A stretch of DNA of 64,000 bases from Halobiforma nitratireducens JCM 10879 (GCF_000337895.1 NZ_AOMA01000049.1:1-64000); one strand, 5' to 3'. Shown: positions 55,957 through 64,000, numbered from the stretch's first letter. The notes: generated by a model not told the origin, from the sequence alone. Made by a program: numbers and translations.

Positions 55957-55996
55957 CACTGCAAGTCAGTGCGCACCTGCTCGCCAGACGGATCGG
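55957..55996 (+). repeat. 40-nt inverted repeat, right copy
   Basis: It starts CACTGCAAGTCAGTG and ends CGCCAGACGGATCGG. It is 37/40 identical to the minus strand of 51872-51911, with mismatches at repeat positions 16, 22 and 24. It sits in the convergent space between usp and tfb. A shared GACACT word also lies 5' of both copies. Confidence 0.85.
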
Positions 55997-56064
55997 TGCT
56001 CTCCGTTCGCCCGACACCCCGCTCACTCGACGTTGCCGTCGTGCGATCGGGGCTGTGCTGTCGC

Positions 56065-57072
56065 TCAGTCACTCTCACGGGCCGCGTTCGATTCGGTCTC
56101 GAGCAGTTCCTGGTAACGGTTTCGAATGGTTACTTTGCTAATCTCCGATACCTCGCTGACCGCCAACTGCGTTACCGTCTCCTCGGCGTCGACTGTCGCC
56201 GCGTAAACGGCGGCCGCGGCGAGGCCGACCGGGTTTTTGCCGACGTGGACCTCCTCTTCTTTCGCCGCCCGAAGGAGCGCTCGAGCGCGTCGCTCGATCT
56301 CCCCGGAGAGGTCGAGTTCCGAGACGAACCGCGGCACGTACCGTTCGGGATCGGCCGGCTGAACCTCGAGACCGAGTTCACGGACGATATAGCGGTACGT
56401 GCGTTTGAACTCCATCCTGTCGACACGACTGGCCGCGACGACGTCGTCGATACTTCGCGGAGTCTTCGCCTGGCGTGCCGCCGCGTAGGTCGCCGCCGAT
56501 GCGACGCCTTCGATCGAGCGGCCCGGCAGGAGGTCTTCCTCGAGGGCGCGCCGGTAGATGACGCTGGCGGTCTCACGGACCGACTCGCTCAGTCCGAGTG
56601 CACTCCCCATCCGCTCGATCTCGCCGAGCGCCTGCTTGAGGTTGCGCTCTTTCGAGTCGCGGGTACGGAACCGCTCGTTCCAGGTTCGTAGCCGCTGCAT
56701 CTTCCGGCGCTGGCGGCCCGACAGCGCTTTCCCGTAGGCGTCTTCGTCCTGCCAGCCGATGTTCGTCGAGAGCCCGTCGTCGTGCATCAGCTTCGTCGCT
56801 GGCGCGCCCACGCGGCTCTTCTCGTCTCTCTCACCGGCGTCGAACGCGCGCCACTCGGGGCCACGGTCGATCTCGTTTTCTTCGACGACGAGACCGCAGC
56901 CGTCACAGACGGTCTCGCCGCGTTCGTCGTCGGTGACGAGGGGGCCGCGACACTCGGGGCAGCGTCGCTCGTCGTCCTGGCTCTCGCGTTCGCGGTCGGT
57001 CGTCGTTCGCGTCGATTCGGGACGCGATTCGTGCGTCTGCTCGTCGTCGGTTCGGAGACGTGCTTCTGTCAT
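56065..57072 (-). CDS. tfb: Transcription initiation factor IIB (TFB)
   Basis: The protein has 335 residues. A charged N-terminus precedes the zinc ribbon (RRCPECRGPLVTDDERGETV, with CDGCGLVVEE; about 38-62), the B-reader (GPEWRAFDAGERDEKSRVGA) and two cyclin folds (about 140-235 and 240-330, including RSIEGVASAATYAAARQAKT and KNPVGLAAAAVYAATVDAEE). It recruits RNA polymerase to TBP/BRE promoters. Haloarchaea have several TFBs and this is one paralogue. The start at 57072 gives the usual length. It converges with the usp gene. Confidence 0.96.
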   Translation of the reverse strand: MTEARLRTDDEQTHESRPESTRTTTDRERESQDDERRCPECRGPLVTDDERGETVCDGCGLVVEENEIDRGPEWRAFDAGERDEKSRVGAPATKLMHDDGLSTNIGWQDEDAYGKALSGRQRRKMQRLRTWNERFRTRDSKERNLKQALGEIERMGSALGLSESVRETASVIYRRALEEDLLPGRSIEGVASAATYAAARQAKTPRSIDDVVAASRVDRMEFKRTYRYIVRELGLEVQPADPERYVPRFVSELDLSGEIERRARALLRAAKEEEVHVGKNPVGLAAAAVYAATVDAEETVTQLAVSEVSEISKVTIRNRYQELLETESNAARESD

Positions 57073-57808
57073 GGGACTCACCTGCGGGTGGAGGGCAGGT
57101 CGGCGAGGACTACCGGACGGCAAAGCCCGAAGAAACCCGGAAGTCGCTCTTACTAACCACAAGTAATGGCGAAAAGTGTTTAAATCTTTTGTCACATAGG
57201 GGAAATATATCGACGGATACCGATCGAAGCGTTCAGGACCCGAAACTTCGGTCCGAAAGCGTCCCTGACGGCTCGAGTGCCAGGGGATCGATGGCCGGGA
57301 CCAAGGGAGGAATATACTTTCCTCGTGGTCCGTCTCACGTCGGGGACGTCTCCCGACATGCCGTATTCGCGGTCCGACTCGTCTAATGGACTACTCCGAC
57401 GACTGACAGGCGATCACCCCGGCGGGACCGACAGATGGTGGTCCTCGAGTGGTCCACGCCGCCGTAACCGGGAGATTCAGACGGTGAGGGCCGCGCTGTC
57501 GGCCGATCGGGGATCGGCAGTCGGTTACTGGCGGCTATGTGCCGTCTCCCGCAGATCGGTTTTTCACACCAAACCAATACTCCAACCGAGTTTCGGCTCG
57601 AGGCTAATCGTACCTGGCAGCCGTTGCACACGGTCAGTATCGCCAGCCGATACGCGTCCGGAGAGCCCGTCTCGAGCCAGTGGGTCAGCTCGTACCGATG
57701 TCGTCTCCGCGTTCGGTCCGTGGGAACGAACGGCGCTGTTGGTCTTGTTGTATGGTTTTGGACCTTATGCACAATACTTTAGTAACTGAGCCTCGTAGCA
57801 TTTCGTGT
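57073..57808. promoter_or_regulatory. Long divergent intergenic region between tfb and VKOR
   Basis: This 736-nt stretch has no gene I can support. Minus-strand candidates for tfb are GATTTAAACAC (57176-57186) and TTAGTAAGAG (57145-57154). A plus-strand TATA-like CTTTAGTAAC (57777-57786) precedes the VKOR ATG by about 25 nt. Low-support reading frames occur on both strands and show atypical Cys/Arg-rich composition. Confidence 0.45.
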
Positions 57809-58444
57809 ATGGCAACGAGCACCCGATCCGTTCGAGCGTTCGACTACGACTGGGAGTACTCCTCGCGAGTATCGCTGCTGTTTGGCGTCTTCGCGACGGT
57901 AGCGGTCGTCGGCTGGCTGGTTAGCTCACTGCTGACGGCGATCCACATCTTCGCACTCCCTGCAATACCGGCCGATGCCCCCGTGCAGGGGAGCATCGAA
58001 GTAATCACGAGCCCGTGGGCGTACGTCTTCGGCGTCCCGCTTGCGACCCTCGGTGCGTTCTACTATCTGACCACCATCGGCCTCTCGTTGTGGTGGTTCG
58101 ACACGCGCCACCCGCTGATTATCAAGATACTGACGCCGATCACGGCGACTGGCGTCGTCGCCTCGGCGTACTTCGTCTATCTGCAACTGGGCGTAATCGG
58201 CGAAATCTGTCCGTTCTGTATGATGTCCGCAGCGGCGAGCGTAACCCTGTTCGGTCTCGAGTTGGGCATCCTGCGACAGTCTAACGCGCCGTCCCTGTCG
58301 GAGATGCTGTCGGACGTCGGCTCGGTGTTCACACGGACGAACCTCGCGGTCGTCGTCTTTCCGCTGCTGGTCGGACTCGCGAGCGTCGGTGGACTGTTCC
58401 TCGTTCCGCTGTTGCCGCTACCGGACGTCGTTCCGTTCGTCTGA
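57809..58444 (+). CDS. Vitamin K epoxide reductase (VKOR) family membrane protein
   Basis: This 211-residue protein has about five membrane helices: LLFGVFATVAVVGWLVSSLL, AYVFGVPLATLGAFYYLTTI, KILTPITATGVVASAYFVYL and NLAVVVFPLLVGLASVGGLF. The active-site pair is in EICPFCMMSAAASV (about residues 130-133). The loop-cysteine pair of classical VKORs is not evident, so it may be a variant passing electrons through CPFC only. VKOR homologues reoxidise disulfide-forming proteins with quinone. No DsbA-like partner is next to it. Confidence 0.85.
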   Translation: MATSTRSVRAFDYDWEYSSRVSLLFGVFATVAVVGWLVSSLLTAIHIFALPAIPADAPVQGSIEVITSPWAYVFGVPLATLGAFYYLTTIGLSLWWFDTRHPLIIKILTPITATGVVASAYFVYLQLGVIGEICPFCMMSAAASVTLFGLELGILRQSNAPSLSEMLSDVGSVFTRTNLAVVVFPLLVGLASVGGLFLVPLLPLPDVVPFV

Positions 58445-58478
58445 TCGACCGCCACTGTGGCGTCGATCACGCTTCCGG

Positions 58479-58919
58479 TCACTCCGGGACGCTCTTTCGT
58501 CCCGTAATCGAGTCGGGTGCGAGTCGAAAATCGTCGAACTCGATCTCGTCCCGTGGACGGTCGAACACGTCGACCGTCGGAATTCGAACCGCCCACATAC
58601 CCTGTACCGCCGTCGATTCGTGAGGGAGAGCGGCTAGCTCCTCGAGGGTCCCCGTCGCGACGACGCTTCGCCAGTCGTCGTTTTCGCTGTAGGTGACGAA
58701 CGAGACGGGGTTGTCGATGACGGCTTCTTTTCGCGTTCCTGGTGGAAACGAGAGTCTGAAGTAGAAGCTCTCTTCCGCCGCGTAGTACCCGTACGATACC
58801 GGAAGTGAGGCTGGCGGTTCGTTCGGTCCGCTGACGAACGAAAGGACGCCGGTGCCGCCACGTTCCAGAAACTCGTCCCGTTCCTCTTTGGGAAGGGTGA
58901 CCCAGCGTAGGCTGGCCAT
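58479..58919 (-). CDS. Pyridoxamine 5'-phosphate oxidase family flavin-binding protein
   Basis: This 146-residue protein begins MASLRWVTLPKEERDEFLER. The split-barrel signs are GGTGVLSFVSGPNEPPASLP, VSYGYYAAEESFYFRLSF, NPVSFVTYSENDDWRSVVAT and GTLEELAALP. It is likely an FMN or F420-binding reductase/oxidase of unknown substrate. The start at 58919 was selected since the in-frame upstream part encodes a hydrophobic stretch not seen in the family. It is convergent with VKOR, and its promoter lies toward 58930-59000. Confidence 0.87.
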   Translation of the reverse strand: MASLRWVTLPKEERDEFLERGGTGVLSFVSGPNEPPASLPVSYGYYAAEESFYFRLSFPPGTRKEAVIDNPVSFVTYSENDDWRSVVATGTLEELAALPHESTAVQGMWAVRIPTVDVFDRPRDEIEFDDFRLAPDSITGRKSVPE

Positions 58920-59078
58920 GCCCCTCGCTACGACGAGGACGGGGAAAAGCCATCGACCAACGATCACGATGGCTGTCAAAACGCCGGCGGAGATCGGCAA
59001 CTCGACGAGAGCGAACGGGCGTTCGAGAACAGTCACCCACAGCTATGGCACTTCCGGACCGTGTATGCGTACGGACAT

Positions 59079-59831
59079 ATGACCACGGACGTCGGACTCA
59101 CCGTCGGTGACTCACTCGAGCGAATGGAACGGACGATTCCGGGCTTCGACCTCGCCGAGTTGTCGATCGGCGAAGGGACCAACCCGGATACGATCGACGA
59201 GACTCGCCTCGAGGAGGGGCTCTCCGAGGAGGACGCGGACCTCTGTGTCCATCTCCCGTTCAAACAAGACGTCGCAACCCCCGTCCCGGAGATCAACGAC
59301 GCGATCGTCGACTACCTGACCCGACTGCTCTCCTGGGCCGGAACGGTCGACGCCCGAAAAGCAGTGCTTCACGGAACCGCCCGTAATCCCCACGACACGG
59401 CTCTGCGCCCCGTCTTCGCCGACCAGCTCGAGGCGATCGGGACGGCAGCCGACGAGGCAGGCGTCGAACTCGTCGTCGAGAACGTCGGCCACCAGAAACG
59501 GGGCCTGCCGCTGTCGGTACTCGGCGATCTGGCCCGCGAGACCGATACTGCGGTCTGTTTCGACGTCGGCCACGCATACATGGAGGACGGTGAGGACGGA
59601 ATCGACCGGTTCCTCTCGGGCTACGGCGACCTGGTGTCACACCTGCACGTCCACGACGCCCGCAGTCGCGGCGACACCCACCTCCCGATCGGTGCCGGCG
59701 AGATCGAGTACGGCGTCGTCGCCGACCACCTCGAGGGGTTCGACGGAACCGTCGCGGTCGAGGTCTTTACCGACGATCGAACGTTGCTGCGTGACACCGC
59801 CGATCGCGCGATCGACGCGCTCGAGGTGTAA
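59079..59831 (+). CDS. Sugar phosphate isomerase/epimerase-like TIM-barrel protein
   Basis: This 250-residue xylose-isomerase-like TIM barrel has metal-ligand motifs VELVVENVGHQ (Glu), AVCFDVGHAYMEDG (Asp/His), SHLHVHDARSRGDTHLPIGA (His and Asp) and VAVEVFTDDR (Glu). The LCVHLPFKQDVA strand carries an early His. It likely binds two divalent metals. It could be a sugar epimerase or an AP-endonuclease-2-like enzyme, and the substrate cannot be assigned. ATG at 59079 chosen; an in-frame Met 18 nt upstream is less likely. Confidence 0.85.
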   Translation: MTTDVGLTVGDSLERMERTIPGFDLAELSIGEGTNPDTIDETRLEEGLSEEDADLCVHLPFKQDVATPVPEINDAIVDYLTRLLSWAGTVDARKAVLHGTARNPHDTALRPVFADQLEAIGTAADEAGVELVVENVGHQKRGLPLSVLGDLARETDTAVCFDVGHAYMEDGEDGIDRFLSGYGDLVSHLHVHDARSRGDTHLPIGAGEIEYGVVADHLEGFDGTVAVEVFTDDRTLLRDTADRAIDALEV

Positions 59832-59997
59832 GAGAGCCGAGGAAGCTGTGTTCCGAACCCGGAGTCGGAATCGGAATCAGAATCGGAATCAGAACCGGAC
59901 GCCGACTCGAGACCACGAGGCAGGTGATACCCCGTATCTGCCCGGATACCGGGAATCGCCCTCCGGTGTTAATGGGAATGCGGACGTAGCTCCGCGC

Positions 59998-60483
59998 ATG
60001 ACGTTCGTGGTTCCCTTCGACGGGACGAAGCTGGCGGAGGCCGCCCTCGTCAGGGCAGGGGAGTACGCTGTGGCTCTCGATCAGGACGTGACGGTCGTGA
60101 CCGTCGTCCCGGAGCGAAAGCGTTACGCCCGCGAGAAAAACTGGATCGGGGAAGACGAGTCGTACGATGTCGAGACAGTCGTGGACCGACTCCGGGAGAG
60201 AGTCCACACGCTGGTGCCCGACGCGACCTTCGAGTACGAACGCATTCGGGAGTTTCCGCCCGAAGACCGGATCGCGAACCACGTCGAACGCCTGATGCAC
60301 GAGCACGATCCGAGCGTCGTTTTCCTCGGAAGCGACAACGTCGGCCGCGTCGTCACCCCGCTGACCAGCGTCGGCGTCCACGTCGCCGACGAGGAGTCCT
60401 ACGACGTCTTCATCGTCCGCCGACCACACCCGCCGAAACTGGATTCGGTCGAAGCCCACGAGGAGTTTTACGAGAGGGAGTGA
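59998..60483 (+). CDS. Divergent universal stress-like protein
   Basis: This 161-residue protein begins MTFVVPFDGTKLAEAALVRA. It shares AREKNWIGE, VVFLGSDNVGRVVTP and the YDVFIVRRP end with the gene at 17311-17802, and it too lacks the classical glycine-rich ATP signature. The C-terminus is acidic. Upstream is a repeated gaatcggaatcag stretch (59870-59895). It is probably a non-ATP-binding Usp subfamily; the role is unknown. Confidence 0.8.
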   Translation: MTFVVPFDGTKLAEAALVRAGEYAVALDQDVTVVTVVPERKRYAREKNWIGEDESYDVETVVDRLRERVHTLVPDATFEYERIREFPPEDRIANHVERLMHEHDPSVVFLGSDNVGRVVTPLTSVGVHVADEESYDVFIVRRPHPPKLDSVEAHEEFYERE

Positions 60484-60617
60484 GAACGGACAGCCCTGAC
60501 CGTTCCGACGGCTAAGAGCACTCGAGTGGGAACCGACTCGCGGGTGACCGGCCACTTGCGGGCCGACCGACGGGTCGAAAGCGCACACTCTTGTGCCTGA
60601 CACACAAATACGTCTCC

Positions 60618-61172
60618 ATGGGATTTCACACGTACCCCACCGAGCGAGCCGACGACCTCGAGGACCCGTCGCGGTACCGGTTCTGTTCTCGCGAGGAGTT
60701 GCTCGAGTTGCTCGCCCCGACCGGTGACGACACCGTCGCTGACCTGGGGTCGGGGACGGGCTTCTATTCGCGGGACGTGGCCCCGTTCGTCGACGCGTTG
60801 TACGCGGTCGACGTACAGGCGGAGATGCACGAGTATCACCGCGAGGAAGGCGTCCCGGAGAACGTCGACCTGCTGACGAGTGAGGTCTCCTCGCTACCGT
60901 TCGACGACGGCGAACTCGACGCCGCGTTCTCGACGATGACTCACCACGAGTACGCCGACGACGAGACGATGGCGGAACTCGCTCGGGTGATTCGTCCGGA
61001 CGGCCGACTCGTCACCGTCGACTGGTCGGCGACCGGAAGCGGCGAAGACGGGCCGCCAGTCGACGAACGATTCGGTCCCACCGAGGTCGAAACGCAACTC
61101 GAGAGTGCCGGATTTACCGTCGAACGACGCCACGATCGGCCGGAGACGCTGGCAGTCGTCGGCGTTCGGTAG
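60618..61172 (+). CDS. Class I SAM-dependent methyltransferase
   Basis: This 184-residue protein begins MGFHTYPTERADDLEDPSRY. Motif I is VADLGSGTGFYSRDVAPFVD. The acid after strand 2 is in LYAVDVQAEM. Motif post-II is LPFDDGELDAAFSTMTHHEY, and RVIRPDGRLVTVDWSATGSG follows. The methyl acceptor is unknown. The start at 60618 was preferred to an upstream in-frame Met, because the MGFHTYP N-terminus looks family-like. No partner gene is evident. Confidence 0.88.
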   Translation: MGFHTYPTERADDLEDPSRYRFCSREELLELLAPTGDDTVADLGSGTGFYSRDVAPFVDALYAVDVQAEMHEYHREEGVPENVDLLTSEVSSLPFDDGELDAAFSTMTHHEYADDETMAELARVIRPDGRLVTVDWSATGSGEDGPPVDERFGPTEVETQLESAGFTVERRHDRPETLAVVGVR

Positions 61173-61302
61173 CGGACGCGTTGCCGTCGTGTCGGTGACG
61201 CGGAAGTTCGGGGCGTCGACGCCCTCGAGTCGGGCGTGCTCGCTCTGACGGAGATCACAGCCACTCGGCGGTGACGGGCCGGCAAACGTCGTTACGGACC
61301 GA

Positions 61303-62211
61303 TCACTCCGGGTTCCGCCCGCGGACGAGCGTGACTGTTCGCGACGACCGCCGAACGACCTGTTCAGCTACCGACCCCGTTATCAGGCGGGCCGCAAGCG
61401 ATCGACCGTGGCTTCCCATGACGATCTGATCGTAGTCGTTCGCTTCGGCGTACGCCACGATCGCCGCCGCCGGCTTCGCCTCGTCGGTCGCCGTCTCGAG
61501 CGTCGTCCCGTGGTCGTCGGCGATCGCGGTCGCCGACTCGAGGACCTCCTCGGCGCGGTGTTCGTGGGCGGCGAGTACCCTCTCGAGATAGGTTCCCTCG
61601 ACGTCCGTCCGGGGCCGGTCGAACGGGAGCGACAGCGCGTGAAACCCCGTGTGGGTCGCCTCCGGGAACTCGATGAGCGCGTACTCGAGCGCCGCTTCGG
61701 CCTGTTCGGAGCCGTCGAGTGGGACGAGCACGTCACCCGGAAGCTCTCGATCGCGGATCGCGTCGGTCGTCTCCGGAACGACCGTCGTCGTGACCGGCGA
61801 TCGGCGGACGACTGCCTCGCTGACCCGACCGAGAAACGGCCGCGTGATGGGCGATTCGCCGTGGCTCCCGAGGACGACGTGGTCGACATCGGCGATCGGG
61901 TCGTCCTCGTCGCCGGCAGCGACCGCGAGAATTTCCGTGTGCGGCGTCCCCTTCCGAAGGGCGGTCCGGAACTCACCGTGGTGGCCGCGTTCGTCGGCGC
62001 GGTCGGCCGCTCGCTCGAGGAGTCGCTCGCCGTGCTTTTCGGCGCGTTCCGACAGCGACTCCGGGCCGCCGGCGACCCCCTCGTGATCGTGACGAGGATC
62101 GACGACGTGGAGCGCGGTGATCGACGCGTCTGGAACGGACGCGAAACTGTACTCGAGGCCGGCGAAACCGTGATCCGAGCCATCGACCGGAACGAGAACG
62201 TGACGTGACAT
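61303..62211 (-). CDS. Tandem universal stress protein (two Usp domains)
   Basis: The protein has 302 residues. Domain 1 (1-150) starts MSRHVLVPVDGSDHGFAGLE, with VLGSHGESPITRPFLGRVSE. Domain 2 (about 155-300) starts GDVLVPLDGSEQAEAALEYA, with IVMGSHGRSLAARLITGSVA. His-rich patches (HHGEFRTALRKGTPHTE) lie between strands. It is alone on the minus strand. Both domains keep nucleotide-binding signatures. Confidence 0.93.
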   Translation of the reverse strand: MSRHVLVPVDGSDHGFAGLEYSFASVPDASITALHVVDPRHDHEGVAGGPESLSERAEKHGERLLERAADRADERGHHGEFRTALRKGTPHTEILAVAAGDEDDPIADVDHVVLGSHGESPITRPFLGRVSEAVVRRSPVTTTVVPETTDAIRDRELPGDVLVPLDGSEQAEAALEYALIEFPEATHTGFHALSLPFDRPRTDVEGTYLERVLAAHEHRAEEVLESATAIADDHGTTLETATDEAKPAAAIVAYAEANDYDQIVMGSHGRSLAARLITGSVAEQVVRRSSRTVTLVRGRNPE

Positions 62212-62292
62212 GGGTCTGTTCGGGGGGCGTTGGGCCGCCGATCCGTCGTTCCACGTCGACGCGAATAAACCATGATCCCGACGGAGTCCCGG

Positions 62293-62880
62293 CTACCGCT
62301 TCGACAGGGCCACACGGTAGTAGTAGGCGTCGTGTGGCCGTCGGACCGCCGCGACGCGCCACCCAGTTCCGACCGCCGCTTCCCGGAGCCGATCGGGTCT
62401 GAACAGCCGGAAAGCAGGGTGTACCCGACGATACCGTCGTACTCGTAGTGGAGCACGCGGGAGGCGAGCCCGGGCGTCGGATCGTCGCGGTACCCGAGCA
62501 TCTCGTCGGCCCCCCTCGAAGGTGGGATCGTAGCAGTCGACGACCGCTGTCGCGTCGTCGGTCGTGACGGCCGCCAGATCGCCGAGTAACTCCCGGAGTC
62601 CCTGCATCGATCCCGACAGTCCCAGCTGCGTGCCGGCGACCGTCATCCCGCACTGGTCGCAGACGTACAACCCGCGTTCAATACGGTTCGCGTCACGCTT
62701 GCGACCACAACACGAACACGACTTCGAGGTATCCTGCTCGGATACCTCCTCAATCGAGGTTCCCTCCATCTCGGCTTTGTATTCGAGGAGATCGGTGAAG
62801 CGGTCGAACGCCCACGAGACATCGACAGCCGGTCTGACCCGTACGGTTCACTGTACGTCGTTTCCAGTGTCACCACGACT
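62293..62880 (-). pseudogene. TnpB C-terminal remnant joined to a frameshifted methyltransferase remnant
   Basis: Reading the minus strand, DVSWAFDRFTDLLEYKAEME then GTSIEEVSEQDTSKSCSCCG and RGLYVCDQCGMTV are the end of an IS200/IS605-type TnpB with its CxxC zinc ribbon. A stop lies a few codons upstream, so the rest of TnpB is gone. Directly after MTV the frame continues AGTQLGLSGSMQGLRELLGD, a SAM-methyltransferase segment. A G-run shift near 62512-62520 and a second shift near 62430-62445 move the frame (MLGYRDDPTPGLASRVLHYE lies in another frame) before it returns as RLFRPDRLREAAVGTGWRVA. Both halves are non-functional. Confidence 0.75.
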
Positions 62881-63175
62881 CGAAGCGGGACACCGGTAAA
62901 TCGGGATAGTGATCCCCAGCACTGGGACATTGTCGCACCCGACCGACCACACTCTATCGGCTTCGACGACCTCCGAACGAAGCACAACGATAAACTGAGA
63001 AAACGTTCTCCCCGAAAACGTCTCCGGGTCTCTCTGGATATCGTTTCCTACCGGAAAATCGCTGCAGAGCGAGAATATTTATTATGAAGAATTACCGGTG
63101 GACGACAGTGTGTGCCCGGCGAGAATTGTAAACTCCACCAGGGATTTTTTACACTCGGGTGGCTAGTAGCGTGAT
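62881..63175 (+). promoter_or_regulatory. Spacer with the ppc promoter
   Basis: No gene is supported; this may include more decayed insertion-sequence DNA at the left. GGATTTTTTACAC (63141-63153) lies about 25-35 nt before the ppc ATG and is the best TATA candidate. GAGAATATTTATTATG (63071-63086) is another AT-rich box. Confidence 0.45.
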
Positions 63176-64000
63176 ATGCAACTGCACAACAGGGACGTTC
63201 GGCAGGACGTCCGCGAACTCGGGGCATTGCTCGGGGACGTCCTCGAGGAACAGACGTCACGGAGCGCGTTCGAAACCGTCGAGTCGTGCCGGCGCGACGC
63301 GATTGCGTACCGGTCGGGCGACCTCGAGTCCAGGGAGCCACTGGTCAGCGACCTCCGGGGGCTTTCACCCCACCAGCAGCGGATCGTTTCCCGGGCGTTC
63401 ACGACCTACTTCGAGTTGATCAACCTCGCGGAGGAACGCGAGCGGGTCCGGTCGATCCGGGTCGGCTCCCAGGAGGGGTCCCTCGAGGACAGCCTCGAGA
63501 CCGCGGCCGAGGAGATCGGCGAGACCGACCTCGAGACCGCCCAGCAGGTGCTCGACGACGTACTCATCGAGCCGACGTTTACGGCCCACCCGACGGAAGC
63601 CCGGCGCAAGACCGTCAAGTCGAAGCTGCGGGCCATCTCGACGCACCTCGAGACGATCGACGAGCGGCTGTTGACCGACAAGGAGCAACGTCAGGTCTGG
63701 CGCGACATCGACGCCGAGGTGACGAGCCTTTGGCAGACCCCGCAGGTACGAAACCGCCAGCCCGAACCCGAAGACGAGGCCCGCAACGTGCAGTGGTACC
63801 TCGAGAACACGCTGTTCGACGTCGTGGGCGAAGTCTACGACGAACTCGACGAGGCCATCGACGAGGAGGCCGCCCTCGACGGCGACCTCGAGATTCCGAA
63901 ACTCTTCGAGTTCCGCTCGTGGGCCGGCAGCGACCGCGACGGCAACCCCTACGTAACCCCCGACGTCACCGCGAACACGCTCGAGCGACAGCGCGAGGTC
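63176..64000 (+). CDS. ppc: Phosphoenolpyruvate carboxylase, N-terminal part (runs off the right edge)
   Basis: The first 275 codons are present. The product begins MQLHNRDVRQDVRELGALLG. It contains the conserved catalytic motifs FTAHPTEARRKTVKSKLRAI (about 136-156) and SWAGSDRDGNPYVTPDVTAN (about 248-267) of bacterial-type PEP carboxylase. The enzyme makes oxaloacetate from PEP and bicarbonate. An acidic acetate-grower would need such anaplerosis only with other carbon sources. The remaining two-thirds, including the C-terminal active-site loop, lie outside. Confidence 0.95.
   Translation, partial: MQLHNRDVRQDVRELGALLGDVLEEQTSRSAFETVESCRRDAIAYRSGDLESREPLVSDLRGLSPHQQRIVSRAFTTYFELINLAEERERVRSIRVGSQEGSLEDSLETAAEEIGETDLETAQQVLDDVLIEPTFTAHPTEARRKTVKSKLRAISTHLETIDERLLTDKEQRQVWRDIDAEVTSLWQTPQVRNRQPEPEDEARNVQWYLENTLFDVVGEVYDELDEAIDEEAALDGDLEIPKLFEFRSWAGSDRDGNPYVTPDVTANTLERQREV

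Noticed and set aside
57383-57772. 129-residue minus-strand frame with a few Cys (CNGC, WCEKPIC)
   Set aside because: Composition is unlike neighbouring proteins, no promoter is evident, and the Cys pattern matches no family I know. Left as an intergenic curiosity.
57277-57789. 170-residue plus-strand reading frame between tfb and VKOR
   Set aside because: It is Arg/Ser/Pro-rich with no acidic bias, overlaps the VKOR promoter, has no recognisable domain and looks like open frame in GC-rich DNA.

Overview
The window is GC-rich archaeal DNA. Proteins are strongly acidic, lysine-poor and full of Asp/Glu tracts. Archaeal transcription factors (TFE, TFB), a TrmB-like regulator, a Bat/HTH-10 activator, an amphi-Trp protein, an archaeosortase-type C-terminus and archaeal tRNA Cm56 methyltransferase all point to a halophilic archaeon (class Halobacteria). 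Style and gene content resemble the Natrialba/Natrinema/Haloterrigena group, but that rank is inference. No rRNA, tRNA or CRISPR array was seen. Many transcripts look leaderless: TATA-like boxes lie about 25-35 nt from the start codon.

Layout. 1-3944: chemotaxis genes (cheW, then cheY-cheB-cheA on the minus strand, with cheA cut by the window edge) and a divergent second CheW. 4061-7351: an information-processing block (trm56, amphi-Trp protein, tfe, DUF2110, lipoprotein). 7808-17223: an acetate block on the minus strand, in the order acs2, a Bat-type regulator with an integrase-like N-terminus, acs1, DUF4212 small subunit, SSS symporter, universal stress protein. 17311-18354: two Usp genes. 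18414-22267: four tightly packed genes for very acidic low-complexity proteins, two of which share a perfect glycine zipper; this is the least explained part of the window. 22350-41582: a cobalamin (corrin ring) locus. One minus-strand operon runs cbiT-cbiL-cbiF-cbiG-cbiH2-cbiH1-ferredoxin-(LAGLIDADG-like ORF)-cbiX-DUF3209-PQQ propeller and may continue into the acidic genes. A second set is cobN-cbiC-cbiE plus cbiA, with chlID divergent from cobN. 41675-46281: NCS2 permease, alpha/beta hydrolase, MaoC hydratase, DUF2391 membrane protein. 46612-51249: a giant secreted subtilase with Ig/PKD-like modules and a PGF-CTERM-type tail. 51974-55888: Usp, a 49-aa membrane protein, a TauE/SafE exporter, a Cys-rich HTH regulator and Usp, the whole segment flanked by 40-nt inverted repeats (37/40 identical). 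56065-62211: TFB, VKOR, a flavin-binding protein, a TIM-barrel protein, a methyltransferase and more Usp proteins. 62293-62880: a scar in which a TnpB C-terminal fragment is joined to a frameshifted methyltransferase. 63176-64000: the 5' part of PEP carboxylase.

How the genes work together. The acetate block couples uptake (SSS + DUF4212), activation (two ACS paralogues) and probably regulation (Bat-like). PEP carboxylase at the right edge is anaplerotic. The cobalamin locus holds most corrin-ring steps of the anaerobic (cobalt-early) route plus a CobN/ChlID-type chelatase; CbiD and CbiJ/CobK are not seen. Seven Usp-family genes are scattered through the window, several beside transporters.
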